Made by a program: the position numbers and the translations under genes
Shown: positions 46,701 through 58,116 of the stretch, one piece after another
Numbering within the stretch: position 1 is the stretch's first letter
Layout: every line of letters starts with the position of its first letter
Source of the DNA: Lepisosteus oculatus
Taxonomy: Eukaryota > Chordata > Actinopteri > Semionotiformes > Lepisosteidae
Reading direction: 5' to 3'
Assembly (NCBI RefSeq): GCF_040954835.1
Contig: NC_090706.1
Location: 21,957,148-22,021,147, forward strand
Length of the DNA stretch: 64,000 nt
The notes under the pieces: generated by a model
Told to the model about the DNA's origin: nothing
The model's input: the letters and a program-made list of their open reading frames with translations, nothing else
Databases searched by the model: none

Positions 46701-47174
46701 TGTGATGCAAGGGGGGTAATGGCTACCGTTCACTGATCGTGGGCATGTTCATCGCTCCAGACACACCCCTTTTTGCTTGTTGGGGAATCTTTTTGCATTC
46801 TTTTTCTATATTTGCACGCGCAGTCTCTGCATTTAGTCTCTCTTAACACTCACTCTCCTCTGATAGTGGTGCGTATCATGGACCCCCCATCCAGCTGGAC
46901 AGGTGGCACCATCTCTTTAGAGATCTTCCTAGCTTTTACCTACCTCACTCATCTGGAGTGGCTTCCTCCTGATGACACCTACAGAGCTTCCTTCTCCTCT
47001 GCTCCTTGAAGAGTGGGGTCCTCTCACACCCAGCCAGCCTTGGACTACAAAGGTCTACCTCAGGCTGCTAACATCATCCTTCTGACTTCACAAGGCTAGG
47101 CCTCACATTCACTTAGTCTTGCATTTCTAGAAGCTAACAAAGTTTCTTTCACACCCAAGCTGACTCAACACACA

Positions 47175-49764
47175 TGTAGGGGTTTTATGAATTTACTGGG
47201 ACAATTTATTACTGTAGCAGTAATCACGAGGTGATTCATTATGGCTATTAGAAAATAAATCGATCAGCGATGCACACACATAGATTCAATAAACAAGATA
47301 CACTTATTAATACATAAATTGTGCATATAAAACACATAACAGTCTGCCTGGATAAAGAGAAGAGATGCAAAACACATAGAGAAACAAACAAGAATATGCT
47401 TCAGTATACAGTTTGGCTATACTATCATTAATCAGTTAACATTAGCTACTCAAAAGTAAATACATTACTCACATGAATTGAATTGATATCAACTTGTGTT
47501 GAGGTAACAATTGAATTCTCGACATTGGGTTTATCTATCCAGATATGGATTCATATTTCCAGGCACGGACACCAAAGACCAGCTAGAGGCTGCATCCAAT
47601 CGCTGTGGCATTCAATAGGCTTAGTCCCGGCGTTCTCTGGCTCCCAGCCAACCACTCAGGGTGCAGCTCAGAGTCAGATGAATTAGGTGGAGAGATTTCT
47701 GCTGTGGCGACGCGCCGACAGTGTCTCTCTCAGGGATCTACTAGTAGTCCAGATGACTAGTAGAAAGTCTCTATGCACAGAGGGTGACTGTGGGTCTGAG
47801 GTGTGTAGTGTGCTCTCTGAAGGCACCAGTTCTGTAGGGTTTGTGCATTTACTGGGACAATTATAAATTGTAGCAGTAAATCACAAAATGATTCTTTTAA
47901 TGGCCTTAGAATCCAACCATGCGATATAACTCAAACAACGCACACACACACAGGTATTAATACACGAGGATACATTTATTAATACATAAAATATGCATAT
48001 AAACCTAACCGATCTTATCGAGAGGGTTATCAGAATACAAAAGGTATATATTCAGTCAGTTACGAAGTGTTAAATATATCAAGAGGACATACGTTCAGTA
48101 TATCATTCATTTAGACCGTTTCGTAAATGAACTTGGTTATAACATTAGATACTCAAAACAAGTACATAACTCTTAGGAATTAAATTGATATCAACTGGTT
48201 GGGATAACAATTGAATTCTCTAGCAGTAATGCAGTGAAGTTGAATACTCATCCAATCTTTGGGGATTCAGATCTCCTGCGGGCTCTCGGGCTCCGTGCCA
48301 GGCTGTGCTGTGCAGCTTGCGACGGTGCGCTGCTGATGCTCACTGACCGGCTAGTTAGTGTTGGCTTTAACTAGCAAAGTTTGTGCACAGGAGAAAAGAT
48401 GACTGTGGGTCCCAGCAAGTCAGGAAGAGGACCAGTTCGTTCCTGATGAAGAGCTAGTTCTGAATAGTGATTCAGCTGTCCACAGTTCTGACCTGTTCAC
48501 GAGGCCTGCTGCTGGTGCTAACCTCGGGTGGATCCTCTGGTTACTCTCTGGCAACCTTCGCTCTCGACTCTTAGAACAAAGGAAAGTTCTGGCACTCGGA
48601 CACACTGGCCGTTCCGTGGTTGTCCGGGTTGAGTCTCAGGATGGTCAGGAGGCGCGCTGCGAGAATGTCCTGCCCTTGGGAGCCTTCTGCTCCTGGGCCG
48701 TCCTGCCCTGGAATTCTCCTTTGAATTCCCTTTAGAATTGTCCACAGAATTCTCTGAAATAGTCTTGGAGCTCTGTGTTGCCTGTTTTTACCTGGAGGAA
48801 CTTCAGCTCATTCATTGGCTGAAAGTTCCATGGGCATCAGAGTCCCACTTGGGTTACTCGGCCCTACCAGTCCCTGATTGGTTGATCAAGGTGAGATATG
48901 AGTCACTTACTCCTAACACTTAGGAATGCAGTCCAGATGTCCATCTGGCACTCCCTAGACAGATAGGCGCCAATGGATGACCATTGATCATGATAGCCAG
49001 GCTTAGCTAAGTGCATCCCCATTTGGGAACTGTCCCTTATCAAAAGAAAAAAAATGTTAATCAGCCTACGCCACAGAGATGAACAGAGAGATTTGGGAAA
49101 GCATTTGGGAAAGCACAGCAACACTTAATTCTGTCTTATTAACAAGCATTACCGCTACAGGTGTAGCGCTGCTGCTGAATAAAAACGTATTCAGTTTGTC
49201 GACAAGAGTCCATGTTGGCGTTGGCTAACGATTTATGCACGGGCATCCCCTGGGCCAACACTTTGCTGAAACAAGGTTCCACTCCCTATACAGGCAACAC
49301 TGACCTTCACGTAATTGTCTCTTAGGGTGTGAAAACTGGCAAGAGAAGCAAAGTTTCTGAGCTGTGCAGTGTCTTTTAAACCAGAACCAAGACAAGGTAT
49401 GATTAGTCGAAAGTTTAGCAGTCATTTCAGACCCACATGGAGTTACCATGCCCTACAGGTTCCTGATTGGTTGGTCAAGATGAGAGATGAGTAACAATGA
49501 CCACTGACATCTTGGACCGCAATTCAAATGTTCCCAAGAATCTCACAGACAGATAGGCGCCAGGAATGGGCATTGATCATGACAGCCAAGCATGACTGGG
49601 TGCATTCCCATTTGGTCCTTATCTGGTCCTTATCTGAGAGAAAATACCTTAAATCAGAACTGCATGAATAGCTGCACCACAGAGATGAGAAAGATAGATG
49701 GGGCCTCATTTAGGAAAGCACAGCAACACTTAATTCTGTCTTATTAATAAGCATTGCCGCTACA
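47175..49764 (-). mobile_element. LTR family Y, copy A, interrupted by copy B
   Basis: Starts TGTAGGGGTTTT and ends GCCGCTACA, flanked by CACA on both sides (47171-47174, 49765-49768). The two halves, 47175-47832 and 49160-49764, total about 1263 bp and align with the two halves of copy B. The minus orientation is suggested by TG..CA polarity with copies B and C; this is tentative. Confidence 0.65.
47833..49159 (-). mobile_element. LTR family Y, copy B, nested in copy A
   Basis: Starts TGTAGGGTTTGTGC, ends ACCGCTACA; 1327 bp. It is closely related to copy C (59374-60533), with long identical runs such as GATACATTTATTAATACATA and GAATACTCATCCAATCTTTG. About 25-30 bases to its left (GCTCTCTGAAGGCACCAGTT) are also shared with copy C but not with copy A. 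Confidence 0.75.
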
Positions 49765-50685
49765 CACACAACCGGTGCCTCGCTCATACCCCAGGTTGTG
49801 TACACTTCTGCAGCTACCAACGCACCTTCTTCTGTGCCCAGCCCCTGTTCCTAACTTACTCACACAGCTGTTGGTGCACCTTCTCTTGTGCCTGATTGTC
49901 ACTGTGCTTCTCACACATGCAGCTGCTGGTGCATCTTGTACAACTGACCAGCCATCACTGCACCTCAACACACCGTGTACCATTGGTGGCACCATCTTTT
50001 TGTTACCACCACATGTTCATCACCAGAGGTCTGCAGCCAGACATACACCACTGACATCTCTGATAATCCTGTATCACCTGGGGGAAGGGTCCTTCTACTG
50101 CTCCAACACTCTGATAACACTCGTACTATCCTACTTCACTTAACTTACATAAATCTCTACCAATTAGTGGACACTGCTCTCACATCACAACAGACTGCTG
50201 CCCCTTTAAATCTCCATACCTTTTAAAGCTCCACAATCTTTTATGGCTCCATTTCTCTCCTCAGTCTCCTTCAAGACAGACGCTCTTCCCAGTCCCTTCC
50301 ATGTTTAAGGGATCACACTATACCCAGTTCCCTCCAGTACTGTTGCTATCATTACTCTCCCTTGTCAGAGTTTAGCTGTATCCATCAGACTGTCACTTGC
50401 ACTCAATCTCACATCTGCTGCTGTGTTGCTTCAGCCCAGCTCTCTTACCACCAAGCCTCTGCATACAGTATGAGAGACCTGATCTCCCACATCCACTTTT
50501 TCCTGTAGCTAACTTAGGACTAAGTCCTGCTTGATCTCTCTCTGAGGGAAATAGTAGCTCTCTTCTTAAACAGTCCCACAGCTGAGTCTAATTAACCCTC
50601 AAATTCCGCTCAGCTGTGTTGCCAAGGCAATGCGCCCATGTCTCAACAAGGGCTCTGCCTCTTAAAGGTGCCACACCCGGGTTAG

Positions 50686-50785
50686 CGTCATAATAATTTA
50701 TATTAATTAGGAAAAGGAGTAGTCTTAATACTGGTCTGTGTGGTACTCCACTCATTACATCACTCCAGTTAAAACATTGAATTGA
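50686..50785 (-). mobile_element. CR1-like LINE 3' UTR, segment 3 of 3
   Basis: TATATTAATTAGGAAAAGGA and TGTGTGGTACTCCACTCATT continue the LINE 3' UTR order from segment 2 across the 4-kb insertion. Confidence 0.55.
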
Positions 50786-50963
50786 ATGAAGAGGTTTTGT
50801 ATGAGTTGGAGAAAAAGGGACTGAAGATAAGCACAGATAGAAAAAAAAGAAGGAGAGGGTAAAGTTTTTCAGGAACCCATTTTAACACGCAGGAGATTTG
50901 CTAGAGTAAAAAAACAAACGGGAAGCTCAAATTTGCCAAGGAAGAACTCAAAGCTTAAATTAG

Positions 50964-51380
50964 TTGTCAGTATGTCGACCCAGGGAAGGGAAACCCTTTT
51001 TTCCACCAGGCTATGTACCGCATCTAGCAGAGCCACCAGTTGGATTTGACACAGCACCGTCTAAGCTCAGTGAAGCTAGGCAAGTGGTGGAAAAGGCAAG
51101 GTCTGCCTCAGCACCAGGACCAAACAGGTTATGTAAGAATTGTCCAATTGAAACTTTTCTTGAAACTGTTATGGAGGTTAATGCGAATTGCCTGAAAGAA
51201 ACAAAGGAACAAAATGCCATGGAGATCAGCAAATTTAGCAGTATTACACTTCTGAAAGTGGAGGAGAGGGTTTTATTTCCGGTTGTGGCAAAGAGGATGA
51301 TCTCAGACCTTAGGAGCAATAGGGGAATATTTCCCAGAATGGCTGGAGCATGCTACAATGATTTGGTGTCACCCCCATGA
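50964..51380 (+). pseudogene. LINE RT N-terminal fragment
   Basis: EKARSASAPGPNRLCKNCP is the A-P-G-P-N block that opens non-LTR RT domains. FSSITLLKVEERVLFPVVAK aligns with the RPISLLNVEGKIFFSVLAQR-type block. CYNDLV marks where the frame is cut by the 51381-53984 insertion. Confidence 0.75.
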
Positions 51381-53984
51381 ATTCTAACACCTTTTATTAA
51401 TTTATATTATGGGTCTTTATTAAAAAGGTCCCTGAAGAGCACAAGAATATACAAAGGGTTTCTCTTAAATTCTGTGAAGAGCACCCCCAAAACTTATTTT
51501 TCAATTATTTTAAGCTTCTCCACTGCAAGGTAACAGAAGACGCACAACACTAAAAATACATTTTATATAATAATTATTGGAACTATTGATTAAGATTAAC
51601 AAAAAAAACACATAAAATGAACAGCACAGATAGTTATATTTTATGCCCCTCAAAATTGGAAAACTACAGGTTTTATTCTAATATAATTATGTCTCAAAAT
51701 CATGACAAAATTAGGTGACAAAATTATTGGATCCCCTGTTTGTTTCCAGTTCTTGCTGCAACCTCCAACCTCTTCTGGCATGGATAACAGCATAAAGCCT
51801 TTTCCTATAATGTTTTATAAGGTTGAAAAACACAGTGCTAAGGACTTTGGACCATTCCTCCATGCAGATATTTTCCAGATCTTTCAATCCTTTGGTGTAC
51901 AGTTATGGACTGCCCTCTTCAATTCAGAAAACAGTTTTTCAATTGGGTTTATTTCCGGAGATTAAGATGGCCATTGTGAAACTTAGATTTTGTTTTCAGC
52001 CAACTACTTCTTTGTTGATTTTGAAGTGTGTTAAGGGTCATTGTCGTGCTGCAAGGAGCAGAAGCAACCAGGTTTTTGGCCACAATTTCCTGATACCTAG
52101 TAGTTTATGATGCCATTGATCTTAACAAGGGCCTCATGGCCAGTAGCAGCAAAACAGCCCAACAACATCAACAATCAACTGTCATTTTTCACAGTGGGTA
52201 TGAGGTTTTTCCTTTGTATACATCCTTCTTCAGACGCCAAACATACTGATGGTATGAATAACCAAAGAGTTCAGTTTTGGTCTCAACTTACCATAGCACC
52301 CGGTTCCAAACAAAGTCCCAATGGTGTCTGGCAAACTCCAGCCATTTCAATTTGTTTCTTGTTGTCAGTAAACAACATACATTTGTAAATTATTTCCCTA
52401 AGAGTGCTCAGTGGTGTATTTAACTTTTTATTGTACTTTTTGTATCCATTAAATGATTTGTGAAGATCAACAACCAGTTATCTTTTTTGGTTTGTCAGTT
52501 CCTTGCCTTTTCCCATGGTGATGGATTATAAAAGGTTTTCCCGTGTGTTTTAACTCTTTTTTATACACTTGGAAACAGGAAGTCCAAAATAACATTCTTA
52601 TGAATTTGTTTAAAAAACACTGGAGATCCAAAAAATTTCACACCTAGGTTTTAGAGCAAAAATTGTATTACTCAGTTAAAACAATTGTTTTGAAATAATT
52701 GTATTAGAAGAAAAGCTTTTTGTTTTCCCATTTTTGGGTTATAAAATATAGTATAGATCATATCTGTGCTGTTTATTGTATGCTGCTTTATCACCTTAAA
52801 CAAGGATGGTAGCAATTCTTAAGCTCACTGCACATTGATCATAGAGGAGAAATTGTAGTGCTCTTCACTCTCTAGGGGGATGACTTCTGTTTCCTTGTAC
52901 GGTTCTACTTCTGCTTCCCCTGGGTCCACTTTAGGTTCTGGTTCAATAGCATCTGGGCTCTGATTCAGACATTCTGTCCTAGGGTCTCCTCCACTGTGTT
53001 GAAAATTTTCATTCTAGCTAGTGAAGGTTGCTGGGGATGTGGTTGGAACATTATCATTTGCAGTTCTGCCATGATTTGGATCAATAATATCACATTTAAC
53101 ACAAGGATAAAAAAGGACCATTTCATGAATGGCATTCCTATGAGCATCTCTCACTGCCAACACCTGTGCACTAATTAATCAATTGTCATTCCTCATGCTC
53201 TGCCCTATTTATACCCTCTCACTCCACTCAGTCTCTGCTCACTATTGAGAATAACCCTTGGCTTTCTCTTGTGTGCGTAACTACTCTCGACATGATTTCT
53301 GGCTACACGACCTTGTTTCCTCATGTTTAGACTTAGCTTCACTTCTCATTTTGGATTTGGATACTCTCGACCTGACTCTTTTGCATTCCCGACCTAGTTC
53401 TATTACCTCGACTATGACTTTTTGCGTTTTGCCTTTGGGATTTTGGGATGCCAATCACTAGCAAGAACCTACAGTCACAGCACTGCATAGGGTCCAACCA
53501 GATGCTCCTAACACCCTCGGTCACGGACCAGCTTCTGGACTTAGCTCATTACACACAACCATCTCATCAGATTCATGGTGATGAGAAGGGACAACGTACT
53601 GTATACACTCTTCTTCACTGTCTGTACTACTGGTTTCTTTTCTGTTTGTCTTTTTTTAACCGTAGCTATCCAGGTCTCCGTATTCTATGGAAAATTACTC
53701 CTGGGCTGCCTCACCAAATATTACCCCCGCAAACTTTGACACCTTTGTTAAGTTATATTACAAGTCTTTATTAAACAAGACACCTGAAGAGAACAGTGAT
53801 AAACAACAGGTTTCTGTTACTATGAGAAACAGAAGTCAGGGGGCACTCAATATACACTATATACTGTATATACACAATACATTGCATTGCATTTTCAATG
53901 TGTGCTATACTGGGAGCAAATTTGAACATCCAAGAGGGAGAACGCTGACCTCCAAACAAAGCTGAAGCCACGTTGTTTGGCTGG
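51381..53984. mobile_element. 2.6-kb insertion in the LINE
   Basis: Bounded by similar direct repeats (51378-51495 and 53738-53845) that share TATATTA, GTCTTTATTAAA and CCTGAAGAG blocks. It contains a degraded Tc1-like element (51611-52782) and an LTR-promoter-like stretch (53190-53530, with CTATTTATACCCTC). Bases 52783-53189 show nothing recognised. Confidence 0.5.
51611..52782 (-). mobile_element. Degraded Tc1-like element with about 170-bp inverted termini
   Basis: AACAGCACAGATAGTTATAT at the left and ATATCTGTGCTGTTTATTGT at the right are inverse, and pairing continues inward for about 170 bases. The interior (51780-52540) has the order of a Tc1 transposase read in reverse but no long intact frame. 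Confidence 0.65.
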
Positions 53985-54158
53985 ACATATCTAATGCATA
54001 TAGGCTGTACTGCACCAGCTTATACTAGTTACTTTGGTGATTTGCAAATACAGAATGTTTCGTGCTGCAGGATTACACCACAGGCTGGCAGCAACTTGAA
54101 GTAGATATAGCAATGGCGTGTTCGATCTCTCCAATGCTGTTCATGGTCATTGGGTTAC
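53985..54158 (+). pseudogene. LINE RT core fragment before the catalytic motif
   Basis: TTGWQQLEVDIAM and CSISPMLFMVIG (54075-54155) match the W-Q-Q-L-E-V-G-I and C-S-I-S-P-x-L-F RT blocks. The frame is then cut by the solo LTR at 54159. Confidence 0.75.
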
Positions 54159-54762
54159 TGGCACGGTGGGGCTGACTGCGGAGGATTGGGATCCTATGCG
54201 GTGCTCTTAGGAAGGATAACCGCTAGACGAAGGCGTAGTCGGAGCAATAGCTAAGTCCAAAATCCGGGTAGGCGTGTAGAAGCGTCGGTGTAGAATCAGA
54301 AGGCGTAGGCGTAGTCGAGGTAACAGGCAGGGGTCAGAATCCGGGAAGGCGTTGAAGAGGCATCGGCGTTGAATCAGAAGGCGAAGGCGTAATCGAAGAA
54401 ACAGGCAGGGGTCAGGATCCGGGAAGGCGTAGAAGAGGTGTCAGCGTTGAATCAGAAGGCGAAGGCGTAATCGAGGAAACAGGCTGGGGTCAGGATCCAA
54501 GAGAGCGTTGTAGAGGCCTAGGTACGAAATCGGGAGGCAAAGGCGTAGTCGAAGAACTGCAGGGTCGAGGTCCAGGAGAGAAACAGTAGAATAGCAAAGG
54601 AGTCGGTCGGAACTAAGCTCAGGGAGAGAATCTCAATCGTGAACACTGACAGGGGGTCTGGTGAGGGTTTAAATAGAGGACAGATTGATGTGTGCACGTT
54701 TGGTACGGGGAGAGCTCGTGGGAATGTGGGAGCGCTTGCCTGCGTGAGAGCGATTTGTGACA
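54159..54762 (-). mobile_element. Solo LTR with internal 78-bp tandem repeats, 604 bp
   Basis: On the minus strand it begins TGTCACAAATCG, has a CTATTTAAACCC TATA-like box and ends CCGTGCCA. Flanks are GTTAC (54154-54158) and GTAAC (54763-54767), a 4/5 match to a 5-bp duplication. Between about 54220 and 54540 there are about four units of 78 bp, marked by CAGGCAGGGGTCA near 54324 and 54402 and a variant near 54480. Confidence 0.75.
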
Positions 54763-54774
54763 GTAACATCAGGG

Positions 54775-56590
54775 CAGAGGTTTTCACCACCATGAAGCTA
54801 CATTGATGACCTCACAAGCTTTCTGAGGACAGCTGTGTGCACAACAATCAAGAGACTGGATAAGCTGGTTACTTGGGCAAGAAGGAAATTTAAGCGAAGT
54901 AAGTCCAGAGGCCTGTGAATGAGGAAGGAGGTAAGAAATGACAAGATATACTTTTCAGTAGGTGGACAACCTATCCAGAGTCTTGCCAGAGATTATACAG
55001 CAGAGCTATCAGACAAACTAATGGGAAAAGCTGTCCTCCAGGAACTCTCAGATAGCCTGGCAAAAATCAATCAGTCAGTTACCTGGAAAGTACAAAGGTT
55101 GTGTTACCAATTCACACTATACCAGAGGATAATGTGTCCACTGAAGATATGCAAAATCACTTTAACAACAGTTAAATAGATAGACAGGAAAGATTACACT
55201 TACATCCTGAAGTGGCTATGCCTTCCACTATGTCTCTCTGAAACAGGCCTTTTTTGGGAGGGTTGCTTTCCATCTTCCTCTGAAAGCCATAAGCCTAGGC
55301 TAAAAGCAGGAGAAGAGCAGGCTGATCACGTAGTTGAAAGAATCCTGTGACCAGACAATTAGGATGCCAATACCCAGGTGCAGACTGGAAGAAGTTGAAG
55401 GGCACATGATGAGATGCAGAAAGCAGTGAAGTGTCATGGCTACGTATATTCACACACAAGCCTCTAATTTCTTCAAATGCAGACTCATCAGTTAATCATT
55501 CAATCGGTCACCACCACACCAGAGTACTTAAGGGCTCTTTCCCATCATCTTGGTGCTCAGGATTGGGTATCCCACTGGAGCTCCTAACCTTCATGTTTTC
55601 TCGTTACCTGTGTGCTGTCATTTTCATGAACCACCAGTTTACTGACCTGCGCTTGCTACGACTACAACTTTGGATACTACGTATTGGTTAAGTACATCTG
55701 GCTCTCACAAAACCTGTGCTTCAGGTTATATCATTCACCGCATATGGTCCAGCTTTAATCTTGGCTTCTGTGCTGTAACATGAAGGTTACAACATCCAGA
55801 AGTGGTTGGATCAGCCCAAAAAGGTCAAGCAGACCTGGGATGGGGGCAGCCACTCCATGAGCATGAAGGAAATAGAGATGGAAGAGGAGAGATAGAGGGT
55901 GAAAGCAGTGGCACAAGGACAACAGAAAAGCTTGACTAAGGGGGAGAGTGTGGTGAAACGGGAAATCAGCTGGACATGTGGAAAATCCCACAAGCACCAC
56001 TTCATTTCCTGTACAGGGCTACCGATATCCTCTTGCCTACCCTGAAAATCTCCGCCAGTAGTACAGGACAGAGGAGGGCTACCATCATTGTGGCACCCTC
56101 AATATATAGCTCCAGCACATATTGACAGGCTGCAAGATGGCTCTGTTTCAGGGGCGATACAGATGAAGACACAATCAGATCCTTATGAAGCTGGCAGAGG
56201 TGCTGGAGACCAAGAGTAAGGAAGTAAATGGGAAAAGTCTTCTCTCATTACCACAGCAGGTTATATTCATCAGTAAAGGGCAGAAGGTAGGGGAAAGCAG
56301 TGAGAGGGCAATATCAAAACGTCTTACACCAGGAGTGGAGAAGAAGACGGAGGGGGACCTTGGAAGGCCCTAGGGAAATCTGCAGCACATTGTTAAGTCA
56401 TGATGTAGCATGGTGGGCAGAAGAGACCAAGGCTTTGCTCCATGCAGAACTCACTGTGCTATGGAAGGAGGGCATGGAAGTTAAACATGAGCGGAAGAGG
56501 CTGAAATACCCTCAGTTTGCAGCAGAGTGCAGAGGAAGAGGTTGGAGACAGTCTACACTCTGGAAGTGTGATGCTGAGGCTTTATAAGTA
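54775..56590 (+). pseudogene. LINE RT catalytic motif and C-terminal region, decayed
   Basis: YIDDLTSFLRT (near 54800) holds the catalytic Asp pair, then KFKRSKSRG, the thumb-like QSLARDYTAELSDK and KVQRLCYQFTLYQRIMCPLK (54919-55170), and KWLCLPLCLSE (near 55212). AECRGRGWR (near 56525) is the recurring C-terminal block. Several frames are needed to follow it. Confidence 0.7.
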
Positions 56591-56935
56591 CATAAATGTT
56601 AAGTTTCCTTAGGGATGTGGGAGGGGCTGGCTTGACACTGAAGAGGGCAGTAAGGGGATTAGCAGAAGAGGCAAAAAAAAGAGTTTTTGGCTATAAGGAG
56701 AAGGGACAGGAGATGTGGCCAAAAACCCATATGTAATAAAGGCCAGTTGCAGGAGGCGGCAATGAGACGTCCCTGTCACTGCCCCACTACTAGGAGATAA
56801 GGGGGTGAAACATTGATGAATAGAGATCCTGTGGCTGAAGACCTTGTAGCTGGTCTCTTGGCACTGTAGGAGCTGCAGCGAAAGGCATGCAGGTTAACAT
56901 CCACCTGTATAAAAGATGATGATTATGATGAAAAA

Positions 56936-58116
56936 GTTAAGTTCAAGAGCAAAAAGCTCTTGCAAAAAGAGTATTTAGTCAATTCAAGGCTGTTGTAAGG
57001 CTATTTTGATCAGAAATTGTATCACATCACTGTGAGACAAAACATGAAGATATACCAGTATAGGATAACTTCAATAAATCAATCAATCAATCAATCAGTC
57101 AGTCAATCAAGGTTTATTTATCAATGCACGAATAGTACACATACAGCGGTGTTGTCGGCAATGAAATGCTTTAACTTTATTAGCATAGTTGTATTTATTA
57201 TACATTTATTAGTATTGTAAATAAAAATGTGTACATTTCCTATATAAAAAGGTTAGATATTACACTGATGTTGGTGTTTTAGGGTAAATCTACTTTAATT
57301 TTTGGCTTTCAGCAATATATTTCAATAGCACAATTGTAGAAAAAATGTTTTCTATTTTTTCATTACTCCAGTACTGTTCTTTGCAGGTGTATTTAAAAAA
57401 TGCACATTGCTGACAGGGGCTGTCATTTTCCAGTAGCCCACTGGAGGACGACAAACCTCTATGTTTTGCAAAACAGGCAGCTCTGCCTTCAGAATGCAGC
57501 AACACTTTGCATATGTGCCGGAGTTTTTCACAGCAAGCACAGAAGTTCATGTTCTCTTTGTAAAAAAGTTGAAAATACGTTTCACCATAAACCTCTTTAG
57601 TTGTTATTTTTGTTATTGTACTGCATAATTTATTCTTTACATTCATTTTGTTGCAAAATATTCTTTATTGGCTAGCATAATCAACTTCATTCCCTCACAA
57701 AATTGATGACTCCCTGTGGGCTGATAAAGAAAGCTGACAAGATAATTAAACAAACATGGTTTTCAAAGACCAACTTACTTATTTCCCAAATACTTTATTT
57801 TTAGCTGTTACAGTATACACCACATTGTACCATACATTGATAAATATAGATTATGTACCTGATAATCTGTGCACCAATCAGTATGTGTTGAAGTGTGATT
57901 TGTCTCTCTTTCACCATTAGTTTTAAAGCAAGGGTTAGCATATTCATGTGTGATCAACTGTGTTGATTTTCTTGCACTTTAATGTCAAATGATCTTGCTC
58001 AATGATAAGGCAATGTGTATGATTGCAATGTACAATGTGTATGATGATTGTATAACAGCATTATAACATTGTTCATTTAATGTCCTATCAATCCTTCAAT
58101 AAATGTCACATTTACA
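56936..58116. other. Unassigned; contains an AATC microsatellite and a cysteine-rich ORF
   Basis: An (AATC)n/(AGTC)n run lies at about 57075-57110. A minus-strand frame of 118 codons (57290-57646) contains nine Cys, including FCACCEKLRHIC, but matches no family I know and has no visible splice or promoter context. The rest is AT-rich. Confidence 0.4.

Larger units (their letters stand above)
46701..50685. mobile_element. 4-kb insertion complex in the CR1-like LINE
   Basis: Separates CR1-like segments 2 and 3. It contains the nested LTR pair 47175-49764. The outer parts (46701-47174 and 49765-50685) are C/T-rich. They share a GGTGGCACCATCT motif near 46904 and 49987 but are otherwise unclassified. 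The nature of the carrier is unresolved. Confidence 0.5.
50790..56935 (+). mobile_element. Non-LTR LINE (SPSKSR-type, vertebrate), split by two insertions
   Basis: Coding remnants occur in the expected order: RT N-terminus (50964-51380), RT core before the catalytic motif (53985-54158), then the YIDD motif and thumb/C-terminus (54775-56590). The intervening 51381-53984 and 54159-54762 are insertions. Many stops and frameshifts. It may end near the GATGATGATTATGATG run at 56920. The clade (possibly R2/R4/NeSL-like) is not certain. Confidence 0.65.
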
